From: Egicoccus sp035462025 | GTDB taxonomy: Bacteria > Actinomycetota > Nitriliruptoria > Nitriliruptorales > Nitriliruptoraceae | Length of the DNA stretch: 59,956 nucleotides | Assembly (NCBI GenBank): GCA_035462025.1 | Contig: DATHUR010000049.1 | Span: 1 to 59,956, forward strand | Direction of reading: 5' to 3' | Position numbers and translations under genes: made by a program | In this document: positions 15,857-25,154 of the stretch, piece by piece | How the letters are laid out: every line of letters starts with the position of its first letter | Position numbering within the stretch: the stretch's first letter is position 1 | Notes under the pieces: generated by a model | What the model was told of the DNA's origin: nothing | Databases searched by the model: none | What the model saw: the letters and a program-made list of their open reading frames with translations, nothing else

Positions 15857-16537
15857 ATGGAACTCGTTCTCGTCAGGCATGCCCAGCCCGAATGGTCCCG
15901 GGACCGCACGGCCCGTGTCGACCCCGGCTTGACCGAGCGTGGCCGCAGACAGGCGCAACTGGTCGCCCGCCGTCTGGCGGACCGGCCCTTCGACCGACTG
16001 CTGGTCTCGACCGCCACGCGCGCACGTGAGACGGCCGCGCCGCTGCACGAACTGCGCCCGACGGGCACGCTCGAGGTGCGCGAGTGGCTGCACGAGATCC
16101 GCATGCCGGCGCACTGGGAGGGCACGCCGCAGGAGGAGGTCGACCGCACCTTCCGCGAGGCCCGGATACGCGGCCGCGAGGACTGGTGGGAGGGCATCCC
16201 GGGCGGCGAGAGCTTCCGGGACTTCCACGCCCGGGTCACGGCCGGACTCGAGGGCGAGTTGGCCGACCTCGGACTCGCCCGCGACGACTACGGGTTCTGG
16301 CAGTTGCCCGAGACGTTGCCGGAGCGGCTGGTGATGGTCGCCCACGGCGGCACCAACAGCGTCGTGCTCGGCCACCTGCTGGATCTGGAACCGCAGCCGT
16401 GGGAGTGGGAGCGGTTCGCCTCGGACCACGCCTCGCTGACCGTGCTCCGTACGACCCCCATCGGCAGCGGCCACATCTTCAGCCTGCAGTACTTCAGTGA
16501 CGTCGAACATCTGCCCGCCGAGTTGGTCACGGCGTGA
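15857..16537 (+). CDS. Histidine phosphatase superfamily protein
   Basis: 226 residues. The RHAQ motif (phospho-accepting His at residue 8), LTERGRRQA, STATRARETA, and the second catalytic His in VAHGGTNS mark the phosphoglycerate mutase-like phosphatase family. It hydrolyses small phospho-metabolites; the exact substrate is not evident. The ATG is placed eight bases after a TAGCGT box, so the mRNA probably has no leader. Divergent from the histidine kinase operon. Confidence 0.9.
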   Translation: MELVLVRHAQPEWSRDRTARVDPGLTERGRRQAQLVARRLADRPFDRLLVSTATRARETAAPLHELRPTGTLEVREWLHEIRMPAHWEGTPQEEVDRTFREARIRGREDWWEGIPGGESFRDFHARVTAGLEGELADLGLARDDYGFWQLPETLPERLVMVAHGGTNSVVLGHLLDLEPQPWEWERFASDHASLTVLRTTPIGSGHIFSLQYFSDVEHLPAELVTA

Positions 16538-16662
16538 CTCCGTGACCTAGCGTCGTCGCGGCGCCCGGATCCGGCGGGTGCCAGGGACGCCTGCACGGCC
16601 GACCACGTCGGACGTGCCACACTCCCCCGCCCTTTTCCGGGTGCCGGCAACCAGGAGCACGT

Positions 16663-17934
16663 GTGAGCACCGACGTCGACCAGGAATGGGGCCCACGCGT
16701 GCGTGGCCGCGGCAGCCGACGACGTCGTCCACCCATCGTGCGCAGCCTGGCCGCGCTGCTGCTGGTCGTCCTGCTCGCCGCGGTGCTGCTCGCGGCCTGG
16801 GTGACCTCTCGGATCCCCAAGATCGACGTCGACAACCTGGCCGGTTCCGGGTCGCCGCTGCACGTACTCGTCGTCGGCTCCGACAGCCGCGCCGACCTCA
16901 CCCGCGAGGAACGCAACGAACTGAGCACCGGCAGCGCCGAGGGCGAGCGCACCGACACCATCTTCCTGCTCAGCGTCAAGGGCGGCAACGCGGCCCTGCT
17001 CGCCCTCCCCCGTGACCTCATGGTGCGACGCTGCGACGGTTCCGAGGGCCGGATCAACGCGGCCGTGCAGATCGACGGGCCCGGCTGCCTCGTCCGGACC
17101 GTGCGTGACCTCTCGGGCATCCCGGTGCACCACTACGTGCAGGTCACGTTCGGCGGGTTCCGCGACGTCGTCGACGCGGTCGGTGGCGTCGAGTTGTGTC
17201 TCGAGAACGCCATCAGCGACCGCGACGCCGGCATCGACCTGCCGGCCGGCTGCCAGACCCTCGACGGCACGGACGCCCTCGGGTTCGTCCGCGTCCGCAA
17301 GATCGACGACGACTTCGGACGGATCGGCCGCCAGCAGACGTTCCTGCGCGCCCTCGCCGGCGAGATCGCGCAACCCTCGACGCTGTTCAACCCCGGCCGC
17401 ATCCTGGGCATCTCCAACGAGGTCGGCGACGCCATCGCCACCGACCGCGGGATGGGCATGATCCCGCTCGCCCGGGTGGCCTGGGGCGGTCGGGCGCTGG
17501 CGGACGGTCGTGCCACGACCCACGTGGTGCCCGCGGACCCGGGCCGGACCTCCGGCGGCGCCGAGGTGCTCTACGTCCGCCAGGCCGAGGCCGAGGCCAT
17601 CTTCGCCGCGTTCCGCGACGGCACCGTGTTCGACACCGAGCCGGCCGCGATCGTCCCGGCCGACGTCTCGGTCGCGGTCCACAACGGGGCGGGCGTCGCC
17701 GGACTCGCCGGACAGGTCGCCGACCTGCTGACCGGGCGCGGCTACGACGTCGTCGAGATCGGCAACGCCGAACCGACGACGCGCACCGTGGTGCGCCACC
17801 CGCCCGGCGCCGCGGCCGAAGCGGCCCTGGTCGCCGACGAGTTGCCGGGCGGCGCACCGGTCGAGGAGACCCGCGACGTCGCCCGGGTCACCGTGGTGCT
17901 CGGCAGCGACGTCGGCGACCTGGGGAACCCGTGA
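16663..17934 (+). CDS. LytR-CpsA-Psr (LCP) family protein with LytR_C domain
   Basis: 423 residues. A basic cytosolic tail, one signal-anchor helix (about 25-48), then the extracellular LCP domain (about 65-215: VGSDSRADL, RTDTIFLLSV, LPRDLMV, VDAVGGVELCLENAI) with its conserved Asp/Arg residues. A C-terminal LytR_C domain follows (about 340-415: VAVHNGAGVAGLAGQVADLL). LCP proteins transfer polyprenyl-linked glycopolymers to peptidoglycan. GTG start with AGGAG upstream. The stop overlaps the phosphatase gene start (TGATG), so they are coupled. Confidence 0.94.
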   Translation: MSTDVDQEWGPRVRGRGSRRRRPPIVRSLAALLLVVLLAAVLLAAWVTSRIPKIDVDNLAGSGSPLHVLVVGSDSRADLTREERNELSTGSAEGERTDTIFLLSVKGGNAALLALPRDLMVRRCDGSEGRINAAVQIDGPGCLVRTVRDLSGIPVHHYVQVTFGGFRDVVDAVGGVELCLENAISDRDAGIDLPAGCQTLDGTDALGFVRVRKIDDDFGRIGRQQTFLRALAGEIAQPSTLFNPGRILGISNEVGDAIATDRGMGMIPLARVAWGGRALADGRATTHVVPADPGRTSGGAEVLYVRQAEAEAIFAAFRDGTVFDTEPAAIVPADVSVAVHNGAGVAGLAGQVADLLTGRGYDVVEIGNAEPTTRTVVRHPPGAAAEAALVADELPGGAPVEETRDVARVTVVLGSDVGDLGNP

Positions 17935-18413
17935 TGTCCACCCGCCCGTACCGTGTCCTGACCGTCTGTCTCGGCAACATCTGCCGGTCACCGACGGCCG
18001 AGGCCGCGCTGCGCGAGGCCGCCGCCGAACGCGGCCTCGACCTCGAGGTCCGCTCGGCCGGCACCGGGGACTGGCACGTCGGCGCGCCACCGAATCCGCC
18101 GATGGTCGCCGCCGCGGCAGCGGTCGGCCTCACGGTCGACGGCGCCGGGGCCCAGGTCACGCCTGACGATCTCGCCTGGGCCGACCTGGTCGTCGCCATG
18201 GACCGGCACAACCTCGCCGACCTGCGCCGGATGGCCGACCTCGCCGGCATCGAGACACCGATCCGACGCTTCCGCGAATTCGACCCCGACGCGGGCGACG
18301 ACCTCGACGTCCCCGACCCCTATGGTGGTGCGGCCGACGGCTTCGACGAGGTCGTCGCGATCTGCCGTCGCACCGCCCCCCACGTCCTCGACGCTCTGAC
18401 CCAGGAGCCCTGA
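17934..18413 (+). CDS. Low molecular weight protein tyrosine phosphatase
   Basis: 159 residues. The catalytic P-loop VCLGNICRSPTAE (Cys about 12, Arg 18) is at the N-terminus and the general-acid motif VPDPYGG near the C-terminus; both define the family. It removes phosphate from tyrosine residues of proteins. In capsule or wall-polymer loci such enzymes regulate tyrosine kinases, which suits its coupling to the LCP gene; no tyrosine kinase is in the window. It ends three bases before the convergent helicase gene. Confidence 0.94.
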   Translation: MSTRPYRVLTVCLGNICRSPTAEAALREAAAERGLDLEVRSAGTGDWHVGAPPNPPMVAAAAAVGLTVDGAGAQVTPDDLAWADLVVAMDRHNLADLRRMADLAGIETPIRRFREFDPDAGDDLDVPDPYGGAADGFDEVVAICRRTAPHVLDALTQEP

Positions 18414-18416
18414 TCC

Positions 18417-20939
18417 TCAACGGCGGCGTTTGGTGCCGCGGAGCGGTTGGGCGGTGCGGGGGTCCTCGGGCCAGGCGTGCTTGGGGTAGCGGCCCCGCAG
18501 TTCGGCACGGACCTGCGGGTAGGCGCGGTCCCAGAAGCCACCGAGGTCGTCGGTGATCTGCACGGGGCGCCGGGCGGGCGAGAGCAGGTGCACCAGCAGC
18601 GGCAGACGGCCGTCGAGGACGGCCGGGGTGGACGTGGCGCCGAACAGTTCCTGCAGGCGGACCGCGAGGACGGGACGATCGCCGTCGTAGTCGACGCGCA
18701 CCTGGGAGCCCGACGGGACCGTCACCGTGGCCGGCGCGAGACGGTCGAGGTCGCGTTCGTGGCCGGCGGGCAGCCTGGCCCGGATGATGTCCGCGGGGGC
18801 CACGCGCCGCAGGTCGGCCCGCCGGCGGACCCGCAGCAGGAAGGGCGCGACGGCGGTGTCGAGGTCGTCGAGCATGGCGGCGTCGCTGACGTCGGGCCAC
18901 GGGTCGCCGAGGTGGCGGTGCAGCAGTTGCGCCCGGGCCTGCAGTTGGCGGGCAGCCGGCGTCCACGGCAGCAGGTCGAGGCCGTGCCGGCGGAGGCCCT
19001 CGACCACCGCCGCGAGCAGCGCGTCCGGCGACGGGTCCGGCAAAGGGCGGCGCTCGAGGACGATGGCGCCGAGTTGGCGGCGCGACTCGGCGACCACGTC
19101 GCCGTCACGCCACGCGACCTCCTCGACCGTCGCCACCTCGTCGCCGAGCACGCGGCCAAGGACCTCGATGTCGAGTGGTGCCGCGAGGTGGATGCGTGCC
19201 TCACGGTCGCCGCGGTCGACCGCGGCGACCGCCAGCAGGTCCTCGCCGGCGAGCAGGTCGTGTTCCGGCACCTGCGCGCCGCGGCCGTTGGCGAGCAGGA
19301 ACTGGCCCCGGCCACCACGGGCACTCGCGACCCGGTCGGGCCAGCCGAGCGCGACCAGGGCACCGACCGCGTCGTCGTCCTGGATCCGCCCGCGCTCGGC
19401 CGCCGGCGGCAGATCGCGGCAGGCCCGGCGCAGACGGGCCATCTCGCGACGCAGGCGCTCGCGCGCGCCGGGGCGGCCCCGGGCGCCACGCGGCAGCGCC
19501 CCACCGCGCAGGAGCGCGAGTCGGACCCCGATGTCGGCGATCGAGACGCCCGGCTCGACGCGCAGCGGATCGCGGTCGGCCAGTACGGCGGCGACCTCGA
19601 TGGCGATCTCCCCGAGCCCGACGGCGTGGCCACGCACCAGCAGGTGACCGAGCCGCGGATGGACCGGAAGGCGCGCCAGGACCCGGCCGTGCCCGCTGAT
19701 GCGCCCGTCGTCGTCGAGCGCGCCGAGTTCGGCCAGCGTCGTGCGCGCCCGCAGCCAGCCCGCCGGATCGGGTTGGTCGAGCAGCGCGAGATCCTCGACC
19801 GGCGTCCCCCAGGCCGCGACCTCCAGCGCCGCACCGGTGAGGTCGTCGGTCCGGATCGCCGGCCGCGGGAAGGCGTCGCGGCTGGGGTGCTCGGCCGCCG
19901 GCCACAACCGCACGGCGTGCCCCGGCGCGGTCCGGCCGGCGCGACCGGCGCGCTGCTCGGCCGCCGCCCGCGAGGCCGGCACCGTGACCAGGCCCGTCAT
20001 CCCGGTCCGCGCGTCGAACCGGGGCTCGCGGGCCAGGCCGGCGTCGACGACGATGCGGACACCGTCGATCGTCAGGCTGGACTCGGCCAGGTCGGTGGCG
20101 AGCACGACCTTGCGGTGTCCCCGCGCCGGCGGCGCCAGGGCGCGGTCCTGGTCGGCCGGCGGGAGCGAGCCGTGCAGCGGCCGGACCTCCACGGTGGCGG
20201 GAACGCGGCCGCGCAGCACGCGTTCGGTCCGTCGGATCTCGCGGGTGCCGGGCAGGAACACCAGCACGTCGCCCTCCCGCTCGGCCATGCCCTCGAGCAC
20301 CGTCGCCGCGACGGTCGCGGCCAGTTGCCCCGGCGCCGGTCGGTCCCGGTGTTCGACGGTGACCGGGTGGCTGCGGCCGGCGGCCCGGATCACGGCGGGT
20401 GCACCGGCGGTGGTCGCGAGCAGGGCGGCGACCCGGGTCCCGTCGAGCGTGGCCGACGCCACCAGGACGCGCAGGTCGTCGCGCACCGTCGCCCGGGTCT
20501 CCATCGCGAACGCCAGGGCGAGGTCGGACTCGAGGTTGCGCTCGTGGAACTCGTCGAAGAACAGCGTGCCGGTCCCCTCGAGCAGGGGGTCGCGCTGGAG
20601 GCGGCGCAACAGAACACCCTCGGTCACCACCTCGATCCGCGTGTCGCGTGAGGTCCGCCGCTCGTCGCGCGTGGTCAGCCCGACCGTGGCACCGACCGGC
20701 TCGCCGAGACCGGCTGCGAGCCGTCGGGCGGCGGCCCGGGCGGCGACACGCCGCGGTTCGAGCAACACCAGCCGCCCGTCGAGACCGTCGGCGAGCAGGG
20801 CGAGCGGCACACGCGTCGTCTTTCCGGCGCCGGGCGGCGCCTCCAGCACGACCCGGCCGCACGAACGCAGCCCGGCCACGACGTCGTCGAGGACGGCATC
20901 GACGGGCAGCGGGGCGCCGGGCAGCGGTGGAGGGGACAT
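18417..20939 (-). CDS. hrpB: ATP-dependent RNA helicase HrpB
   Basis: 840 residues. Walker A APPGAGKTT (about 34-42), LEPRRVAARAAARR, the DEFH box (about 129-132) characteristic of HrpB rather than DEAH, SATLDG, the motif TDLAESSLTIDGVRIVVDAG, and QRAGRAGRTAPG, then HA2 and the C-terminal HrpB-specific domain. It is a DExH helicase of poorly defined RNA or DNA role. ATG 20939 lies only six bases after a TAGCGT box, with no ribosome site, so it is probably leaderless. Confidence 0.95.
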   Translation of the reverse strand: MSPPPLPGAPLPVDAVLDDVVAGLRSCGRVVLEAPPGAGKTTRVPLALLADGLDGRLVLLEPRRVAARAAARRLAAGLGEPVGATVGLTTRDERRTSRDTRIEVVTEGVLLRRLQRDPLLEGTGTLFFDEFHERNLESDLALAFAMETRATVRDDLRVLVASATLDGTRVAALLATTAGAPAVIRAAGRSHPVTVEHRDRPAPGQLAATVAATVLEGMAEREGDVLVFLPGTREIRRTERVLRGRVPATVEVRPLHGSLPPADQDRALAPPARGHRKVVLATDLAESSLTIDGVRIVVDAGLAREPRFDARTGMTGLVTVPASRAAAEQRAGRAGRTAPGHAVRLWPAAEHPSRDAFPRPAIRTDDLTGAALEVAAWGTPVEDLALLDQPDPAGWLRARTTLAELGALDDDGRISGHGRVLARLPVHPRLGHLLVRGHAVGLGEIAIEVAAVLADRDPLRVEPGVSIADIGVRLALLRGGALPRGARGRPGARERLRREMARLRRACRDLPPAAERGRIQDDDAVGALVALGWPDRVASARGGRGQFLLANGRGAQVPEHDLLAGEDLLAVAAVDRGDREARIHLAAPLDIEVLGRVLGDEVATVEEVAWRDGDVVAESRRQLGAIVLERRPLPDPSPDALLAAVVEGLRRHGLDLLPWTPAARQLQARAQLLHRHLGDPWPDVSDAAMLDDLDTAVAPFLLRVRRRADLRRVAPADIIRARLPAGHERDLDRLAPATVTVPSGSQVRVDYDGDRPVLAVRLQELFGATSTPAVLDGRLPLLVHLLSPARRPVQITDDLGGFWDRAYPQVRAELRGRYPKHAWPEDPRTAQPLRGTKRRR

Positions 20940-20945
20940 GCGGCG

Positions 20946-20951
20946 ACGCTA
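20946..20951 (-). promoter_or_regulatory. Candidate -10 box (TAGCGT), leaderless hrpB
   Basis: TAGCGT on the minus strand, six bases before the ATG at 20939. Confidence 0.5.
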
Positions 20952-21096
20952 ACCACCTCACCGGCCACAACGAAAGGCAACGAACCGACGCTTTAGTACC
21001 TCGCGGGACGTGCCGATGGTCGTACGGACGCGCCCCTCGCGTGTCCGCACGGTGCCCGCCGGGAGCGGGCGACCGACCCGACCGAGGAGACGGCTC

Positions 21097-23397
21097 GTGG
21101 GTGCGACGACGGACGGGATCCGACGACGCCTCCTCGTGCATGCGCCCGAGTTGTTCGGCGCCGCGCTCGTGGTCACGGTCGCGCGCGCGACCGGCGCGGC
21201 GAGCACGAGCCTGTTCGTGATGCTCGTCCTGCTCGTGGTCGCGGTCCTGGTCAGCGTCACCGCCTACACGGTGTGGGGCCGCGAGACGGGCCTGCGCGGG
21301 GTGCACGTGCGCGCCGCGATCCAGATGGGGGCCTTCGCGGTCCTGTTGTACGCCGCTGGAGCGGGGCCGGCCCTCGCGGGCCTCCTGCTGCTGCCGGTGA
21401 CCGACACGGTGCGCTACTCCGGATCGCGTGCCGGCCCGATCGCGGTCGGCTGGGCGGCCATGGCCGTCGGCGTCGGGCAACTGGCCGTCGCCACCGAAGT
21501 CGCCCCCACGGTGCTGCCGGGCACGCTCTCCCACGGCATGGCCGCACTGGGGCTGCTGACGGTGTGGCTCGTCGGTGCACGGGTCACGCGCCTGGCGGCG
21601 GACGGCGAGGACGCGAACGAACGTCTCGTCGAGGAGGAATCGCGCATCCGGGCGCTGCTGGCCAGTGCCAGCGACATGACCATGGTCATCAGCGACGCCC
21701 GCATCGCCTACCAGTCACCGTCGAGCGAACGCATGCTCGGCTATCGAGCCGAGGCGCTCCAGGGCACGAGTTACCTCGACCTGGTCCACCCCGACGACCG
21801 GGCCCCGACCATCGACTTCGTGCGCAACCTGCTCGCCCACCCGGGGGACTCGGGTCTGGTCGAGTGCCGCCTGCGGGCCGCCGACGGCCGGTGGATCGAC
21901 GTCGAGTCCAACTGCCGCAACATGCTCGACGACCCGCAGATCCGCGGCTTCGTGGTGAACTCCCGTGACGTGTCCGACCGCAAGGCGCTCGAGCGGCAAC
22001 TGGCTGACCGCGACATCCACGACCGGCTGACCGGCGTCGCCAACCGGGCGCTGCTGCTCGACCGGCTCGACCACACGGCGGCGCGGTGCAGCCGGCTGGG
22101 CGGCAGCTACGCCGTGCTGTTCGTCGACCTCGACGGCTTCAAGGCGATCAACGACACCCAGGGGCACATGGTCGGCGACGCCGTGCTGCGCACGGTCGCC
22201 CAGCGCCTGCTCGAGACCATCCGTGGCGCCGACACGCTGGCGCGCGTCGGCGCCGACGAGTTCGCCATCCTGCTCGACCATGGTGACGACGAGGTGGACG
22301 CGGCGAAGGTGGCGCAGCGGGCGCTCGTCGAGGTACGCCGCCCGATCGAGGCGGCCGGCCGCGAGGTCGCACTCACCGCGAGCATCGGCATCGCCCATCC
22401 CGAGGACGGGGTCCGGGCCGCCGACGTGCTCCGCAACGCCGGGATCGCGATGCACCTGGCCAAGGAGAGCGGCCGCGACCGGTTCGAGGTGTTCGAGACC
22501 TCGATGCACGTGCGCGTGGTCGAGCGGCTCGAACTCGAGGCCGACCTCGCCGTCGCGTTGGGTCGCGGTCAACTCGAGGTCCACTACCAGCCCATCGTGA
22601 CCCTCGCCGACCAACGGATCGCCAGCTACGAGGCGCTGTTGCGCTGGCACCATCCCACCCGTGGGCTGGTGCCCCCCAACCGGTTCATCCCGCTCGCCGA
22701 GCAGAGCGGCCTGATCGTGCCGATCGGCCGGTTCGTCTTGCGCGAGGCCTGCCGGCAGGTGGCGACATGGCGCCGCGGGGTCGCCGGCGCCGAGGACCTC
22801 ACCGTCAGCGTCAACGTCTCGATGCACCAGCTCACGGGCACCGATCTCGTCGCCGAGGTGGCCGCCGCGCTCGACGACGCCGGACTGCCCGCCCACGCGC
22901 TCACCCTCGAGCTGACCGAGTCGGCCCTCGCCCGTGACACCGAGGCGACCATCACGACCCTGACGCAACTCAAGGAGCTCGGCGTCCGGATCGCCATCGA
23001 CGACTTCGGCACCGGCTACTCGTCGCTGGCCTACCTGCACCGGTTCCCGGTCGACGTGCTCAAGATCGACCGCTCGTTCGTCACCTCGGTCGCCTCCGGC
23101 CGCCAGAGCCCGGCCCTCGCCCGCGCCATCGTCGACCTCGGCCGCTCGCTGGACCTGCTCACCGTGGCCGAGGGCATCGAGCACGCCAGCGAGCTCAGCC
23201 AGTTCCGTCAGCTCGAGTGCACCCACGGGCAGGGCTTTCTGTTCTCGCGTCCCGTCGGCGCGATCGCCGCGGCCGAACTGCTCACGCTCGCGGCACCCAC
23301 CGGGCCCGTCGTCCCACCGCCACCGCCGGGGCCCCGCATGGTGGGCGCCGGGGGCACGACCGGCCTCGTCTCCCCCGGCGGGGGCCGCGCCCGCTAG
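21097..23397 (+). CDS. Membrane PAS-GGDEF-EAL protein (cyclic di-GMP metabolism)
   Basis: 766 residues. Six or so membrane helices (about 20-170), a PAS domain (about 190-320), GGDEF (about 325-485) and EAL (about 500-745). The cyclase signature reads RVGADEF instead of GGDEF, so diguanylate cyclase activity is doubtful. The EAL domain keeps YEALLRWHHP, the LTLELTESAL strand, IDDFGTGYSSL and LKIDRSFV, so phosphodiesterase activity is likely, with the GGDEF half possibly sensing GTP. GTG 21097 is chosen for GAGGAG seven bases upstream; two earlier in-frame starts lack one. The stop codon forms part of a TAGCGT box for the next gene. Confidence 0.93.
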   Translation: MGATTDGIRRRLLVHAPELFGAALVVTVARATGAASTSLFVMLVLLVVAVLVSVTAYTVWGRETGLRGVHVRAAIQMGAFAVLLYAAGAGPALAGLLLLPVTDTVRYSGSRAGPIAVGWAAMAVGVGQLAVATEVAPTVLPGTLSHGMAALGLLTVWLVGARVTRLAADGEDANERLVEEESRIRALLASASDMTMVISDARIAYQSPSSERMLGYRAEALQGTSYLDLVHPDDRAPTIDFVRNLLAHPGDSGLVECRLRAADGRWIDVESNCRNMLDDPQIRGFVVNSRDVSDRKALERQLADRDIHDRLTGVANRALLLDRLDHTAARCSRLGGSYAVLFVDLDGFKAINDTQGHMVGDAVLRTVAQRLLETIRGADTLARVGADEFAILLDHGDDEVDAAKVAQRALVEVRRPIEAAGREVALTASIGIAHPEDGVRAADVLRNAGIAMHLAKESGRDRFEVFETSMHVRVVERLELEADLAVALGRGQLEVHYQPIVTLADQRIASYEALLRWHHPTRGLVPPNRFIPLAEQSGLIVPIGRFVLREACRQVATWRRGVAGAEDLTVSVNVSMHQLTGTDLVAEVAAALDDAGLPAHALTLELTESALARDTEATITTLTQLKELGVRIAIDDFGTGYSSLAYLHRFPVDVLKIDRSFVTSVASGRQSPALARAIVDLGRSLDLLTVAEGIEHASELSQFRQLECTHGQGFLFSRPVGAIAAAELLTLAAPTGPVVPPPPPGPRMVGAGGTTGLVSPGGGRAR

Positions 23398-23400
23398 CGT
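23395..23400 (+). promoter_or_regulatory. Candidate -10 box (TAGCGT) of the holin-like gene
   Basis: TAGCGT overlapping the stop codon of the GGDEF-EAL gene, 37 bases before the GTG at 23438. Confidence 0.4.
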
Positions 23401-23437
23401 TCTGGCCCGGACGACCAGGCCGACGAAGGAAGCGCAC

Positions 23438-23794
23438 GTGGGCGTGCTGATCAAGATCCTGTTCAACGCGGCCGCCCTGTGGGTCGCGATCCAACTGCTC
23501 GACGGGCTCGAGTTCACCGGAAGCTGGCTGGCGCTGCTCGGGATCGCGTTGCTGCTCGGCGTGGTCAACGTCGTCATCAAGCCGATCCTGAGCGTGCTCT
23601 CGCTGCCGCTCGTGATCCTCACGCTCGGGCTGTTCCTGCTCGTGATCAACGCGATCGCCCTTGCCATCGTGATCGCGATCTCGGGCGCGATGGACCTCGG
23701 CCTGACCAGCGACCACTTCGGTTGGACGTTCCTCGGCGCCCTGATCATCTCGCTGGTCAGCTGGGGCCTCGAGGCGGTCACGGGGCGGTCATGA
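23438..23794 (+). CDS. Four-helix phage-holin-superfamily-IV membrane protein
   Basis: 118 residues and four hydrophobic helices. The block LLGVVNVVIKPILSVLSLPLVILTLGLFLLVINA is the hallmark of the 'mycobacterial 4 TMS holin' family (PF04020), which is widespread in bacterial chromosomes and is not evidence of a prophage. Its function is unproven. GTG 23438 has AAGGAAG upstream. Its TGA overlaps the ATG of the M20 hydrolase (ATGA). Confidence 0.88.
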   Translation: MGVLIKILFNAAALWVAIQLLDGLEFTGSWLALLGIALLLGVVNVVIKPILSVLSLPLVILTLGLFLLVINAIALAIVIAISGAMDLGLTSDHFGWTFLGALIISLVSWGLEAVTGRS

Positions 23795-25131
23795 CGCAGG
23801 TCGATCCGGCGCTGACCGGCCAGACGGTCGAACTGCTGCAGCACATGATCCGCAACGCGTGCGTCAACGACGGCAGCCCGTCCTCGGGCGAGGAGACGCG
23901 CAACGCCGACCTGCTCAGCGACTACCTCGACGGGCTCGAGATGACGCACTACGAGCCGATCGACGGACGGCGCAGCGTGCTGGTGACCCTGCCGGGCACC
24001 GACCCGACCGCGCCAACGGTGCTGCTGATGGGCCACACCGACGTCGTGCCGGTCTCCCCCGACGACTGGCGCGAGGACCCGTTCGGCGGCGAGTTGATCG
24101 ACGGCGAAGTGTGGGGCCGCGGCGCGATCGACATGCTCAACCTCACCGCCTCGATGGCGGTCGCGGTGCGCGAACTGCACCGGCGCGGGACGCCGCTGCG
24201 CGGGACGCTGAAGTACCTCGGCGTCGCCGACGAGGAGGCCGGCGGCACCTGGGGCGCCGACTGGATCGCCGAGCACGCCTGGGACGACGTCGCCTGCGAC
24301 TACGTGCTGACCGAGAGCGGCGGCATCCCGGCGCCGATGCCCTCGGGCAAGAAGATCGTGATGACGGTGGCCGAGAAGGGCATCGGCTGGCGACGGATCA
24401 CCGTGCGCGGCACCCCGGGCCACGGCTCGATGCCCTACGGCGCCGACAACGCCCTGTTGCTCGCCGCCGAGGTGGTCCGGCGTCTGCAGGCGTATTCGCC
24501 CACTGCCGTGATCGGCGACCTCTGGCGCGGCATGGTCGAGGCGATGGCATTGCCCGACGACCAGCGCGACGCACTGCTCGACCCCGGACGGCTGCGGGAC
24601 GCGTTGGCGGCGATGGATCCCAAGCTGGCCCGCTACTGCCACGCCATGACCCACACCACGTTCAGCCCCAACAAGATCCACGGCGGTGAGAAGACCAACA
24701 TCATCCCCGACCGCGTCGAACTCGAGGTCGACATCCGCACCCTGCCCGGCACGGGCGGCGCCGAGGTCGACCAGATGCTCGCCGAGGCGCTGGGCGACCT
24801 CGCCGGCCGGGTGGAGATCTCGCCGGTGGTCAAGGAGCGGCCCGCGTCCGCGTCGGGCACCGACACGCCGATGTGGGACACGCTCAAGCGCCGCGCCGAG
24901 GCCGCCCACCCCGACGCCGAGGTGCTGCCCTGGATGCTGGTCGGCGGGACCGACGCCGCGTTCTTCCGTGACCGCGGCGTGCCGAGCTACGGCGCCGGGC
25001 TGTTCAGTGCGAAGGCGTCGTTGCAGGAGTTCCAGTCCCGCTTCCACGGCCACGACGAACGCATCGACGTCGACTCGCTCGGCCTGTCCACGCAACTGTG
25101 GCTCGACGTCGCCCAGGACCTGCTCACCTAG
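23791..25131 (+). CDS. M20/M25/M40 family metallopeptidase
   Basis: 446 residues. Zinc ligands and catalytic residues: MGHTDVVPV (His about 82), WGRGAIDML (Asp about 114), ADEEAGG (Glu pair about 148-149), and a late FHGHDERI (His). A dimerisation lid domain lies between (about 200-330). It hydrolyses peptide or N-acyl amino acid bonds; the exact substrate is uncertain. The start overlaps the holin-like gene stop, so it is co-translated. A sugar dehydrogenase lipoprotein follows after 23 bases. Confidence 0.92.
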   Translation: MTQVDPALTGQTVELLQHMIRNACVNDGSPSSGEETRNADLLSDYLDGLEMTHYEPIDGRRSVLVTLPGTDPTAPTVLLMGHTDVVPVSPDDWREDPFGGELIDGEVWGRGAIDMLNLTASMAVAVRELHRRGTPLRGTLKYLGVADEEAGGTWGADWIAEHAWDDVACDYVLTESGGIPAPMPSGKKIVMTVAEKGIGWRRITVRGTPGHGSMPYGADNALLLAAEVVRRLQAYSPTAVIGDLWRGMVEAMALPDDQRDALLDPGRLRDALAAMDPKLARYCHAMTHTTFSPNKIHGGEKTNIIPDRVELEVDIRTLPGTGGAEVDQMLAEALGDLAGRVEISPVVKERPASASGTDTPMWDTLKRRAEAAHPDAEVLPWMLVGGTDAAFFRDRGVPSYGAGLFSAKASLQEFQSRFHGHDERIDVDSLGLSTQLWLDVAQDLLT

Positions 25132-25154
25132 AAGACCCGACGACGGGGGTCGCC

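Noticed and set aside
18447..20651. Long plus-strand open frame opposite hrpB
   Set aside because: The minus strand has all helicase motifs. The plus-strand translation is low-complexity Gly/Arg/Asp-rich, as expected from the complementary strand of very GC-rich DNA.
23438..23794. Prophage remnant suggested by the holin-like protein
   Set aside because: The PF04020-type family is common in chromosomes and no other phage gene is nearby.
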